A stretch of DNA of 20,044 nucleotides, taken from the NCBI GenBank assembly GCA_023247955.1, contig JAHFFL010000001.1, positions 3,437 through 23,480 of the forward strand. Direction: 5' to 3'. Made by a program: the position numbers and the translations under genes. The notes below the pieces were generated by a model. That model saw nothing but the letters and a program-made list of their open reading frames with translations. It had not been told where the DNA came from and did no database searches. Shown one piece after another: positions 1 through 7,056 of this stretch; positions within the stretch are counted from its first letter, which is position 1, and every line of letters begins with the position of its first letter. The DNA comes from Candidatus Omnitrophota bacterium. Its GTDB lineage: Bacteria; Omnitrophota; Gorgyraeia; 2-02-FULL-51-18.

Positions 1-274
1 AAAAAAGCGTCGAGACCAGCGGCCAAAACTCCTCCTGCTTTTTCTCGCGACACTCGGTGAGCACCGGCACAAACGCCGAGTTTGTCGCCCTTTCGCCGAC
101 CAAATCCCTCAGCAGATTCGGCAGCTTGAAGCTCACGACAAACGCCTCGGCCCCGACTCCGGTCCCAAACGCGGCCGCGATCACCATGTCCCGGACAAAG
201 CCGAGCACACGGCTGACGCCCGTCAAAGCGCCTATAATCCCCGCCGATTTAGCCAGCCGACGATGTGTTGACAT
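1..274 (-). CDS. murJ: Lipid II flippase MurJ (MviN), N-terminal part, runs off the window
   Basis: Only the first 91 codons are present; the rest lies left of position 1. MurJ is the inner-membrane MOP-family flippase that moves lipid II to the periplasmic face for wall synthesis. The fragment reads as the family N-terminus: SRVLGFVRD at residues 21-29, KLPNLLR at 50-56 and EGA...AFVPVL near 61-72. The arginines of E. coli positions 18, 24 and 52 and the glutamate of position 57 are all matched (R22, R28, R56, E61 here), while the position-39 aspartate is a glutamate (E43). The ATG at 274 has an AGGGG ribosome binding site just upstream. The gene diverges from rpsT, and its start codon overlaps the -35 box of the rpsT promoter. 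It fits functionally with the lipid II genes elsewhere in the window but is in a separate transcription unit, or is read from beyond holA. Confidence 0.93.
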   Translation of the reverse strand, partial: MSTHRRLAKSAGIIGALTGVSRVLGFVRDMVIAAAFGTGVGAEAFVVSFKLPNLLRDLVGERATNSAFVPVLTECREKKQEEFWPLVSTLF

Positions 275-296
275 CAAAACCCCTATCTTGTAGAAT
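268..296 (+). promoter_or_regulatory. Sigma-70 type promoter for rpsT
   Basis: TTGACA at 268-273 is a perfect -35 box, and TAGAAT at 291-296 is a -10 box one mismatch from consensus; the spacer is exactly 17 bases. Transcription would start near 303, giving a leader of about 37 bases before the rpsT ATG at 340. A strong housekeeping promoter is expected for a ribosomal protein gene. The -35 box lies over the first codon of murJ (ATG at 274-272 on the other strand), so RNA polymerase here sits on the murJ start region. Confidence 0.85.
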
Positions 297-339
297 GCGG
301 GTTCGTTTGTTTTGTGCTTCCACCACACAAGAGGAACTT

Positions 340-612
340 ATGGCGCACCGCCGCTCATCGATCAAGAAGATACGTGCCGATAAACGGCGCCGGGAAGTAA
401 ACCGGCGCACGATCTCCGAGCTCCGCACCGTCGCGCGTCAAGTGGCGTCGCTGATCGTGGCCAAAAAGAAGGACGAGGCCTCCCGCGCTTCAGGAGAACT
501 CTTTTCCAAGCTGGACAAGGCCGTCAAAAAAGGCATTTTTCACAAAAATACCGTCTCGCGCAGAAAATCCCGCGTTCAGCTGAAGATCAACTCTTTAAAA
601 ATCAGTTCCTGA
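340..612 (+). CDS. rpsT: 30S ribosomal protein S20
   Basis: The 90-residue product is a primary 16S rRNA-binding protein of the small subunit, of normal length for S20. It is very basic, opens MAHRRSSIKKIRADKRRR, and near the C-terminus has LDKAVKKGIFHKNTVSRRKSR, the best conserved S20 segment. The reading frame is open back to 265, but ATG 340 is chosen because GAGGA lies at 331-335, the S20 alignment begins there, and the extra upstream codons lie on the promoter. It is the only rightward gene. Its stop codon lies inside the last codons of the convergent holA, so the two genes overlap by 11 bases and no intergenic terminator is possible. S20 expression is autoregulated in E. coli; nothing in this short leader shows whether that holds here. 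Confidence 0.96.
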   Translation: MAHRRSSIKKIRADKRRREVNRRTISELRTVARQVASLIVAKKKDEASRASGELFSKLDKAVKKGIFHKNTVSRRKSRVQLKINSLKISS

Positions 613-1543
613 CGTTCCCGCAAAGCTTCACGAGAAGCTGCTCCACCGCAAACCGGTCGTTGATCTGCCCGGTCTTGACGGCCTGATCGCAGTCCAAAAG
701 CTCCCCGAATACCCTGACGTATTCCCTCGAAGAAACCCGCTCCGCCTGGCGCAGCCATTGATTTAAAAAATAAGGGTGTATCTTAAGCGCGGAAGCAATA
801 AATTCGCCGGGCCGCCTCTGGCCCGCATAAACCGAGACCTTTCTTAAGCGGTCCCACTGGCCGATCAACACCCCCAGCACTTCTTGCGCGCGCGCGCCTT
901 CGTTCCATAAACCGTTGACGAGCTTAAGCGCCGCGGCCAGGTCTTTATTCACCAAATGCTCAAGCAGTGAAAAAATATCTTCCTGCACCGGCTTGCCCAG
1001 GAGATTTTGAGCGTCAACCGCAGAAATCCGTTCCACCGAACCCACATACACCGCAAGCCCTTCGACCGCCATGTCCAAAGAAGCCAGATCCCTGCCGATC
1101 CGCTCCGTCAGTACCACGGCTGCCTGGCGGTCGAGCGTCTTACCTTTCTTTTTCGCCCGGCCTTCAAGCCATGCCCCGATCTCTCTCTCGTAAACGGGAT
1201 TAAAAACCTGGGTCTTCGTCTTCTCGGACAGCTGCTTCAGGAAAGAATCTTTTCTGACGTGGGATTCCTCGGACTCAAAAACGACGATGCTCGACGAAAA
1301 AAAACCATCGAGCTTCTCGAGCAATTTTTCCTTCTCCGAGGCCTCCAGTTTCTCCGAATCCCACAACACCGCGAGCCGTTTTTCCGAAAACAAAGGCACC
1401 GTCCGGCAAAAATCCCAAAACGCGCCAAAACTGTCCTTCTTTGCCGTGAATTCCTCCGAAAAATGGCCCTGCTTCAGCTCCTGGATAAACTCGCGTTTCA
1501 AAAAACGCTCTTTTCCTAAAAGCAGGTACTTCGTAGGCGTCAC
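602..1543 (-). CDS. holA: DNA polymerase III delta subunit
   Basis: The 313-residue protein matches HolA in length and layout. The N-terminal domain starts with the KYLLLGKERFLKREF pattern, followed by an AAA+-like middle and a helical C-terminal clamp-loader collar (after about residue 200, with LLGKPVQEDIFSLLEHL and LLDCDQAVKTG). Delta opens the beta sliding clamp within the gamma/tau clamp-loader complex. As in other HolA proteins there is no Walker A motif, because delta is not an ATPase. The start is GTG at 1543, with an AAGAAG-like ribosome binding site over the end of lptE; the gap to lptE is 8 bases, so it is in the same transcript. Its 3' end overlaps rpsT by 11 bases tail to tail. 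HolA is poorly conserved, so the call rests on general pattern, length and the common lptE-holA-rpsT neighbourhood. Confidence 0.88.
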   Translation of the reverse strand: MTPTKYLLLGKERFLKREFIQELKQGHFSEEFTAKKDSFGAFWDFCRTVPLFSEKRLAVLWDSEKLEASEKEKLLEKLDGFFSSSIVVFESEESHVRKDSFLKQLSEKTKTQVFNPVYEREIGAWLEGRAKKKGKTLDRQAAVVLTERIGRDLASLDMAVEGLAVYVGSVERISAVDAQNLLGKPVQEDIFSLLEHLVNKDLAAALKLVNGLWNEGARAQEVLGVLIGQWDRLRKVSVYAGQRRPGEFIASALKIHPYFLNQWLRQAERVSSREYVRVFGELLDCDQAVKTGQINDRFAVEQLLVKLCGNVRN

Positions 1544-1551
1544 GCTACTTC

Positions 1552-2106
1552 TTACCAGAGCTCGATTGTCTTTTCGACCACACGGCGGGAGGCATCTTCG
1601 ACGACCTTTGCGGCCGCTTCGTCTTCACTCACGGCCCGCGAGCCGGAGAGGAAAAAAGTCGAATCACCAACCACCGACTCTTTCCAGATCACGTGATTGT
1701 CCGAGCTGCGGCGGAATTCAACGCTGAGAATCACGCTGAGCCGGTACTCCTGAATATCTTCATTCTCGCTGTAACGCAGGGGATCACGGCGATAATCCAC
1801 GAGCGTGGCTTCCAGCACGGCATCGGCCTTCTCGCGGGAGGCAACTTTCAGGTTGCCGTCGAAGATAAACCGATTGATGACAGCGTTTGTCAGCTCCACC
1901 TCGAGCCCCGGCCGGTAAACGCGGAAGTGGTCCTGGTCGCTGATTTCCTTTGAAAAGTCAATCGTGTTCTTAATCGGCATCACGTGAACGGATTTGATAT
2001 CTTCCGGTAGAGAAGATTTGGTCGTGTATCCGCAGCCGGCAGAAAAAAGCGTCGCCGCCGCGAGCGATAAAACAAAAAAAGATGCCCGGTTGATTTTCTT
2101 TACCAT
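1552..2106 (-). CDS. lptE: LptE-like LPS assembly lipoprotein
   Basis: The 184-residue protein has an N-terminal signal (residues 1-24: a lysine pair, then a hydrophobic stretch) and Cys25 in the context FSAGCGY, a slightly relaxed lipobox, so it is probably an outer-membrane lipoprotein. The text after it, GCGYTTKSSLPEDIKSVHVMPIKN, is the usual opening of the LptE/RlpB family: a Cys-Gly-Tyr start, then a strand leading to V-P-x-x-N. LptE plugs the LptD barrel that inserts lipopolysaccharide into the outer leaflet. Later segments (ADAVLEATLVDYRRDPLRYSE, EYRLSVILSVEF) fit the family beta strands. The gene starts 7 bases inside the end of the BamD-like gene and is followed by holA, a neighbour of lptE in many diderms. 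Family assignment is from pattern, not alignment. Confidence 0.82.
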   Translation of the reverse strand: MVKKINRASFFVLSLAAATLFSAGCGYTTKSSLPEDIKSVHVMPIKNTIDFSKEISDQDHFRVYRPGLEVELTNAVINRFIFDGNLKVASREKADAVLEATLVDYRRDPLRYSENEDIQEYRLSVILSVEFRRSSDNHVIWKESVVGDSTFFLSGSRAVSEDEAAAKVVEDASRRVVEKTIELW

Positions 2107-3095
2107 AACAAAAACTTTTTGGCGTGGGGTCTTGCCGTTTGTTCGCCGCTCCGTTCCCGGACAATGCGGTTGACCCGCTTTCTGGCTTCCTGAGCAAACT
2201 GCGTCTCAGGGTATTTCTTGATTACCTCTTCATAATACACTTTGGCGCTTTCCCATTTCTTTTGTTTCTCATAGAACGCCGCAATATCAAAGCTCGTCAT
2301 TGCCTTTTTGTTGCGCAGTGCCTTGATCGATTCATCGGCATCCAGCGCTTGTTGGTCCGCGGGAAACTCGTTTTTAAAACCTTCAAATTCCTCGATCGCG
2401 CGCTCGGCGGAGCGCTCGTCGTACTGCGCCTGTTTCGACGCCTCCATCGAACAGTAGGCGATTTGATACTTGGCCTTTCCGACAAGGTCCGAGCTGGGAT
2501 AGTCATCAACAACGGCCTGAAACGCCTTTTGGGCCTCCTGGTATTCCCCTTGAGACTTGTAAACTTCGCCCAGCTTAAACTGCGCCTGGTCCCCGTAGGT
2601 GCCGAACGGCGCGTTTTTCACAATGTGCTTGTAAAGCTCGATGGCCTTTTCTTGAGCAGGCAAAGCGGGAATTCCCAGCATCTTTAGCTTCTCGCCTGAA
2701 GCGAAACGGCCGGCGATATCAAATTCGTGTTTCACCGCGTCTTTGATACGGTCGCTGTAAGGATAACGGTCCACAAGCTTCTGAAAGGCGTCCGCGGCTT
2801 TCGCAATGTCGCCTTTTTGTTCCCAGCAAAGCCCGATGTAATAAACCCCCTCGGCCGCGAGACGTGAGTTGGGAAATACGGCGGCTAGTTTCTCAAATTC
2901 GCCGATGGCCCTGTCCCAGTTCTTCTGATTATAAAACTCCGTGGCCCAGGTAAGTTGTTCCTCGGGAGTATCTTTGGCGGAATTTTTGGGATTGATCCAC
3001 TTGCCTATATCGGGACTCCATAACCAAAAGGCATCACAGGGCTCGCTCGCGCAAAGCACCAGGGCAATCACTAAAAGAGAGAGTTTTTTTCTCAT
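2100..3095 (-). CDS. bamD: BamD-like outer-membrane assembly TPR protein
   Basis: The 331-residue product has a signal peptide (LSLLVIALVLCASEPCDA, probable cleavage after Ala22), then tetratricopeptide repeats built of pairs such as DRAIGEFEKLAAVFPNS, AADAFQKLVDRYPYS, AQKAFQAVVDDYPSS and AKVYYEEVIKKYPET. Repeats ending YP/FP-x-S/T are typical of BamD/YbgF-type proteins, which scaffold the Bam complex that folds beta-barrel proteins into the outer membrane. It is longer than E. coli BamD (about 245 residues), with an insertion between repeats (residues about 110-150). No canonical lipobox is visible: Cys15 follows Leu and Cys20 follows Pro, so it may be periplasmic rather than lipid-anchored. 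ATG 3095 is preferred over the in-frame TTG at 3104 because GGA lies just upstream of it and the signal peptide needs no extension. The symbol is provisional. lptE follows with a 7-base overlap. Confidence 0.78.
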   Translation of the reverse strand: MRKKLSLLVIALVLCASEPCDAFWLWSPDIGKWINPKNSAKDTPEEQLTWATEFYNQKNWDRAIGEFEKLAAVFPNSRLAAEGVYYIGLCWEQKGDIAKAADAFQKLVDRYPYSDRIKDAVKHEFDIAGRFASGEKLKMLGIPALPAQEKAIELYKHIVKNAPFGTYGDQAQFKLGEVYKSQGEYQEAQKAFQAVVDDYPSSDLVGKAKYQIAYCSMEASKQAQYDERSAERAIEEFEGFKNEFPADQQALDADESIKALRNKKAMTSFDIAAFYEKQKKWESAKVYYEEVIKKYPETQFAQEARKRVNRIVRERSGEQTARPHAKKFLLW

Positions 3096-3108
3096 GGATT
3101 CCAAACCG

Positions 3109-3142
3109 ATTATAGCTTATCCGCCGATGTCCGGCTTGTCAA
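3109..3142 (-). promoter_or_regulatory. Candidate promoter for bamD-lptE-holA
   Basis: Within the short gap between ribE and the BamD-like gene, the minus strand carries a perfect TTGACA (3142-3137). With a 17-base spacer it is followed by TAAGCT (3119-3114), and with a 22-base spacer by a perfect TATAAT (3114-3109). The first pair has ideal spacing but a weak -10; the second has a perfect -10 but too long a spacer. Either would give a very short leader before ATG 3095. It would separate the envelope group from the riboflavin genes. Confidence 0.5.
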
Positions 3143-3151
3143 CCCATTCGC

Positions 3152-3754
3152 TCACGGCTTGAGGACGAGGCCCCACTTCCTGGCAAGCTTGGCTAGCAAA
3201 TCCCCTTCCAGATTGACCTTCCTGCCTGCCTTGTAGTCCTTGAAACGCGTGTAGCGAATCGTATAGGGCGTCAAATGCACCCAAAAAGCGTTTTTGCTCA
3301 CCTTGCCCACCGTCAAGCTCACCCCGTCCACCGCTACCGACCCCTTCTCCACAAACCAAGGGCCGAGGGAGGGCGGAAAAGCGATTTGAAAACTTTTCTC
3401 TTTTCCCTTCACCACTGTTTTGCAAATACGGCCGACGCCGTCCGCGTGACCCAACACAAAGTGGCCCTCTATCCTACCGCCGGCCTTGAGCGGACGTTCC
3501 AAATGAACGGACTGGCCCGGCATAAGCTGTCCGAACGTGCTTCTTTTGCAGGTTTCTTCGCTCACGTTAAAAAAAACGCTAGTTCCCTTCTTCTTGACCA
3601 CGGTGAGACACACGCCGTTGACCGCGAGACTCGCCCCCGCTTTTAATTGCCGGGTAATACGCGGCGAAGCGATCTCAAGCAAAGGAGGGTCGCCTCTGCC
3701 GTCCTTACGCCAACCCTTCACTCGTCCCAAGGCCTCTATGATTCCCGTAAACAT
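3152..3754 (-). CDS. ribE: Riboflavin synthase, alpha chain
   Basis: The 200-residue protein dismutates two molecules of 6,7-dimethyl-8-ribityllumazine to riboflavin and the RibD/RibH substrate diaminouracil, the last step of the pathway, in the cytoplasm. Two tandem lumazine-binding barrels are visible. The first opens MFTGIIE and contains SLAVNGVCLTVV (42-53); the second starts after GHFVLGHADG (97-106) and contains VAVDGVSLTVG (140-150). Such internal duplication is diagnostic, and the length is normal. AAGGA stands a few bases before the ATG. It lies 10 bases after ribD and is the last riboflavin gene. The gene is called ribC in some naming schemes. Confidence 0.96.
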   Translation of the reverse strand: MFTGIIEALGRVKGWRKDGRGDPPLLEIASPRITRQLKAGASLAVNGVCLTVVKKKGTSVFFNVSEETCKRSTFGQLMPGQSVHLERPLKAGGRIEGHFVLGHADGVGRICKTVVKGKEKSFQIAFPPSLGPWFVEKGSVAVDGVSLTVGKVSKNAFWVHLTPYTIRYTRFKDYKAGRKVNLEGDLLAKLARKWGLVLKP

Positions 3755-3764
3755 GGCCGTCCTT

Positions 3765-4886
3765 CTAGCTCCCTACTATCCCATGCACCAAGAAGTCTGC
3801 GCCGAGCTTCTTGATCTTCCAGTGGCTTAGCGAAATTGCCTCGTTTAAGAAGCGAGCGCCCTGGCCGCCCACCGATGCTATGGACGCTTTGCCGCCTATG
3901 ATTTTGGGTGCGACCAAAAAGAACAGCTCATGGACAGCACCCGAAAAAAGCGCGCTGGAGGCGACTTCTCCTCCACCTTCAATGAGAAGGCGCACTATCC
4001 CGCGCTCTCCCAGCGTCTTCAGCGCTTCCTCAAAATCCACGCGGCCGGCGCCTTTCTCCTTGACTAGCAAAATTTCGGCGCGGCCTTTATAACGGGCGAT
4101 CATTTTGCGGGAAACTCTTTGAGAAGCGACAAGCCACACCGCCGAAGGCGGCGTGTCCCTGAATATCCTGGACCCAAGCGGCGTGCGTAAACGGCTATCC
4201 AGCACTATCTTTACCGGAGGCCTCGCGGGGAAACGCCCCCCTTTTCCCAGGCGTACGCTTAAAAGCGGGTCATCTTTTAACAGCGTGTTTACTCCCACGA
4301 GTATCGCGTCTGCCGAGGCCCGGAGCCGGTGCGCGAAAACCCTGGCGGCGGGTCCCGTGATCCAGCGAGACTCGCCGGTTTGCGTCGCAATTTTTCCGTC
4401 CAGACTTTGCGCCGATTTTAAAATCACATACGGCGTCCGGTGGCGTATCCAGTGAAAAAAATCCCTGTTGAGCTCCAGACATTCCCCGCGCAACACGCCG
4501 TGGATCACGGCCACGCCGCCGGCCCTCAGGCGACGGAAACCCTTCCCCGAAACCAGCGGGTTCGGGTCACGTATCCCGGCGACGACTTTTTTTATCTTGC
4601 TCTTTAAAATAAGGTCTGTGCACGGCAGGGTCTTGCCGGTGTGGGCGCACGGCTCAAGGTTCACGTAGAGCGTGCTGCCGGCCGCTGCGCGGCCGGCCTT
4701 CAAAATCGCGTGGACTTCAGCATGGGGACCGCCAAACTCCAGGTGGGCACCTTCCGCGATCACCTTGCCCGCCTTCACAAGCACGGCCCCGACCAGCGGA
4801 TTGGGATGGACCCTGCCTGCTCCGCACTTGGCCAGACACAGCGCACGACGCATCCAGAAAATATCGGCAGGTGTTACTTTTTGCAT
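3765..4886 (-). CDS. ribD: Bifunctional diaminohydroxyphosphoribosylaminopyrimidine deaminase / 5-amino-6-(5-phosphoribosylamino)uracil reductase
   Basis: RibD carries out the second and third steps of riboflavin synthesis from GTP. Residues 1-145 are the zinc deaminase: HAE at 55-57 supplies the histidine ligand and catalytic glutamate, and PCAHTGKTLPC at 79-89 supplies the two cysteine ligands (80, 89). Residues from about 150 to 373 are the NADPH-dependent reductase, with SLDGKIAT (161-168), ESRWITG, SADAILVGVNTLLKDDP and EGGGEVASS. Both domains look intact, and the 373-residue length is usual. The ATG lies 13 bases inside the end of nusB, with no good ribosome binding site, so translational coupling to nusB is likely. 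ribE follows after 10 bases. Confidence 0.96.
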   Translation of the reverse strand: MQKVTPADIFWMRRALCLAKCGAGRVHPNPLVGAVLVKAGKVIAEGAHLEFGGPHAEVHAILKAGRAAAGSTLYVNLEPCAHTGKTLPCTDLILKSKIKKVVAGIRDPNPLVSGKGFRRLRAGGVAVIHGVLRGECLELNRDFFHWIRHRTPYVILKSAQSLDGKIATQTGESRWITGPAARVFAHRLRASADAILVGVNTLLKDDPLLSVRLGKGGRFPARPPVKIVLDSRLRTPLGSRIFRDTPPSAVWLVASQRVSRKMIARYKGRAEILLVKEKGAGRVDFEEALKTLGERGIVRLLIEGGGEVASSALFSGAVHELFFLVAPKIIGGKASIASVGGQGARFLNEAISLSHWKIKKLGADFLVHGIVGS

Positions 4887-5332
4887 TCCATTTTCGCGAT
4901 ACGGTCGAGAATGCCGTTCACAAACTTGGAGGAATCGATCTCGCCATAGCGCTTGGCAAGCTCCACGGCTTCATTGATCGCGACTTTGACGGGGATATCT
5001 TCGAGATAAAGAATCTCAAAAGTCGCGAGCCGTAGGATATTGCGGTCCACGTAAGCCATGCGTTTCATTTCCCAGTTTTCGGTGAACTTTTCAATCCTCT
5101 TGTCTATCGCCGCGAGATGCTCAACGGTCCCGCGCACAAGCCGGTCCGCGTATTGGCGGATATCCCCGTTTTTCTTGGACTGCTCCACCGCTTTTTTTTC
5201 TTCTTTTGAAAAAGTCGAATCCGCCCTTTTTTTCCAAAAATCCTCGTAGATCTCTTCGGCGGACCCACCCGACAAATCGATCTGGTAAAGAAGCTGCAGA
5301 GCGAACTCCCGGCTTCTCGTGCGCTTCCTCAC
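4874..5332 (-). CDS. nusB: Transcription antitermination protein NusB
   Basis: The 152-residue, all-helical RNA-binding protein pairs with NusE (ribosomal protein S10) on boxA sequences to prevent early termination, mainly in rRNA operons. Family features are the opening RTRSREFALQLLYQID, the stretch RNILRLATFEILYLEDIPVKVAINEAVELAKRYGE and the ending SSKFVNGILDRIAK. It is slightly longer than usual because of a charged segment near residues 33-55. The start is GTG at 5332, whose GTGA overlaps the ribH stop by 4 bases; its 3' end overlaps ribD by 13. Placement of nusB next to ribH is common across bacteria, though its role in riboflavin synthesis is not known to be direct. Confidence 0.95.
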   Translation of the reverse strand: MRKRTRSREFALQLLYQIDLSGGSAEEIYEDFWKKRADSTFSKEEKKAVEQSKKNGDIRQYADRLVRGTVEHLAAIDKRIEKFTENWEMKRMAYVDRNILRLATFEILYLEDIPVKVAINEAVELAKRYGEIDSSKFVNGILDRIAKMECKK

Positions 5333-5850
5333 CGGGCGCCGCCCCGAAGCTTTCCCATGAGACTGGCCATCTCAATCGCCGCGAGCGCCCACTCACGGCC
5401 TTTGTTCGTCTGCTTGATCCCCGCACGCCGTATCGCCTGGGACACGGAGATCGCCGGGATCATGCCGAAGATCACTGGCACGTCGCTATGTTGAGAAACC
5501 TCCCGCACACCGCGCGCGCTCTCGGAGACCACCTGGTCAAAATGCCTGGTCTCGCCGCGAATCACGACGGCGATTGTCAGTATCGCGTGAAATTTTTTTT
5601 TCAGCGCCAGTTTTTTAAGTGTCAGCGGGATCTCGAAAGCGCCGGGGACGTGGACCACCTGGATATCCCGTTCGCGGGCGCCGTGCCTCACCAGCGTATC
5701 CAGCGCGCCGTCCAGCAGCCGGTGGGTCAGCAGCTCGTTGAATTGCGAGACGATCACGCAGAATTTTTTTCCTCGGGCGAGATATTCACCCTTGAGATGG
5801 CGGATGCCTTTTTTAGTGGCGTTCTTTATGTTTCGCATCGATCGAAGCAT
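5329..5850 (-). CDS. ribH: 6,7-dimethyl-8-ribityllumazine synthase
   Basis: Lumazine synthase condenses the RibD-derived diaminouracil with dihydroxybutanone phosphate from RibBA. Substrate-site motifs are visible: QFN at 36-38, PGAFEIP at 69-75 and RGETRHF at 98-104 with the catalytic-type His103, and the ending [16 protein letters not shown] is standard. The loop [11 protein letters not shown] (129-139) departs from the usual G-[IV]-[LV]-T-T-x-x-x-x-Q-A. The 173 residues include an N-terminal extension of about 20 compared with the compact family length. The first possible ATG (5850) lies 38 bases inside ribBA and a second (5838) 26 bases inside; neither has a clear ribosome binding site, so the start is uncertain and coupled translation is likely. 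nusB starts on its stop codon. Confidence 0.94.
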   Translation of the reverse strand: MLRSMRNIKNATKKGIRHLKGEYLARGKKFCVIVSQFNELLTHRLLDGALDTLVRHGARERDIQVVHVPGAFEIPLTLKKLALKKKFHAILTIAVVIRGETRHFDQVVSESARGVREVSQHSDVPVIFGMIPAISVSQAIRRAGIKQTNKGREWALAAIEMASLMGKLRGGAR

Positions 5851-7042
5851 CCAGAAGATGTCCCAGTTTTTCCTTTTTAGTTTCCAAATAACGTTGGTTA
5901 TGAGCGCCCGGCAGGATCTGAATCGGCACCCGCTCCACGACTTTCAAGCCGTATCCTTCGAGGCCGACGATCTTCTTCGGATTGTTCGTGAGAAGCCGAA
6001 TCTTTTTGATGCCGAGATCCGCGAGGATCTGGGCGCCCACACCGTAATACCGGAGATCAGCCGCAAACCCGAGTTTCTCGTTGGCCTGGACCGTGTCGAG
6101 GCCTTTGTCCTGCAACTGGTAGGCCTTCAATTTATTCAAAAGTCCGATGCCGCGACCCTCCTGGCGCATATAAAGCAGCACGCCGGTTTTTTCTTTCGCG
6201 ATCATCCGCATCGCGCAGCGCAGCTGTTCCCCGCAGTCGCAGCGCTGGGAACCCAGGATGTCCCCCGTAAAACATTCCGAATGCACGCGCACCAGGATTT
6301 CTTTTTTCGGGTCCAGATCTCCCAGGATCAGCGCGAGGTGGTAGTCTTTGTCCACCACAGACTCATAGGCAACGAGCTTGAATTCGCCGAAGTCATTGAC
6401 GAGCCGCGTCTCCACTGCTTTAAAAACGAGTTTTTCTTTCTTCCGGCGGTATTCGATAAGGTCGCGGATCGTACAAATCTTAAGATGGTGTTTTTTCGCG
6501 AACGCGATGAGCTGCGGTGTGCGCGCCATGCTTCCGTCGTCGTTCATGATCTCGCAGATCGCGCCGGCAGGGGTCAAGCCCGCGAGTTTCATCAGATCCA
6601 CGCAGGCCTCGGTATGCCCGGCGCGGACCAGGACTCCGCCTTCCTTCGCACGCAGCGGAAAGATATGGCCGGGTCTGGCCAGATCATCCTTTTTGGTTTT
6701 TGGGTCAATCAAGACCTGTATCGTTTTTGCGCGGTCGTAAGCGGAGATCCCCGTCGTGATCCCGTGCCTGGCGTCGATGGACACCGTCCAGGCGGTCTTA
6801 AACTCGTCCGCATTTTTGGAGACCATCAGGTCAATGCCCAGTTCCTCCAGCCGGCGGGATTCCATCGGCACGCAGATGATCCCGCGCCCGTGTTTGGCCA
6901 TGAAATTGACGCTGCGCGGCGACGCATGTTGGGCGGCGACGATCAGGTCGCCTTCGTTTTCCCGGTCCGCGTCGTCAATGACGATGACGAGCCGTCCTTT
7001 TTTAATATCGGATAAAACTTCGTGAATCCCGCTAAACTTCAT
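5813..7042 (-). CDS. ribBA: Bifunctional 3,4-dihydroxy-2-butanone 4-phosphate synthase / GTP cyclohydrolase II
   Basis: The two entry enzymes of riboflavin synthesis are fused in this 409-residue protein. Residues 1-200 are the RibB half, acting on ribulose 5-phosphate, with [11 protein letters not shown] (23-33), [12 protein letters not shown] (93-104) and [10 protein letters not shown] (123-132). Residues 205-400 are the RibA half, which opens GTP: the zinc cysteines are Cys257, Cys268 and Cys270 in [17 protein letters not shown], followed by RQEGRGIGL (293-301) and TNNP (352-355). Both halves appear catalytically complete. The ATG at 7042 has GGGAGA at 7056-7051, 8 bases away and touching the ftsA stop codon. 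Only 14 bases separate it from ftsA, too little for an FMN riboswitch, so it should be cotranscribed with the division genes. Confidence 0.96.
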   Translation of the reverse strand: MKFSGIHEVLSDIKKGRLVIVIDDADRENEGDLIVAAQHASPRSVNFMAKHGRGIICVPMESRRLEELGIDLMVSKNADEFKTAWTVSIDARHGITTGISAYDRAKTIQVLIDPKTKKDDLARPGHIFPLRAKEGGVLVRAGHTEACVDLMKLAGLTPAGAICEIMNDDGSMARTPQLIAFAKKHHLKICTIRDLIEYRRKKEKLVFKAVETRLVNDFGEFKLVAYESVVDKDYHLALILGDLDPKKEILVRVHSECFTGDILGSQRCDCGEQLRCAMRMIAKEKTGVLLYMRQEGRGIGLLNKLKAYQLQDKGLDTVQANEKLGFAADLRYYGVGAQILADLGIKKIRLLTNNPKKIVGLEGYGLKVVERVPIQILPGAHNQRYLETKKEKLGHLLDASIDAKHKERH

Positions 7043-7056
7043 CCCGCAGTTCTCCC

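Noticed and set aside
265..339. N-terminal extension of rpsT to position 265
   Set aside because: It would add 25 residues not found in S20 and would be coded by the promoter; ATG 340 has a good ribosome binding site.
624..639. Inverted repeat AGCTTC-ACGA-GAAGCT just after rpsT, as a possible terminator
   Set aside because: The stem is only 6 bp and no run of T follows on either strand; it also lies inside holA coding sequence.
5738..7015. Long rightward open frame (425 codons) opposite ribBA
   Set aside because: It lies antisense to a clearly conserved gene with intact catalytic motifs; its translation has no recognisable domain and no ribosome binding site. It is a frame shadow of a GC-rich gene.
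7043..7056. FMN riboswitch ahead of the riboflavin genes
   Set aside because: The gap is 14 bases, far too short for the RFN element, and no RFN-like conserved segments were seen in the flanks.
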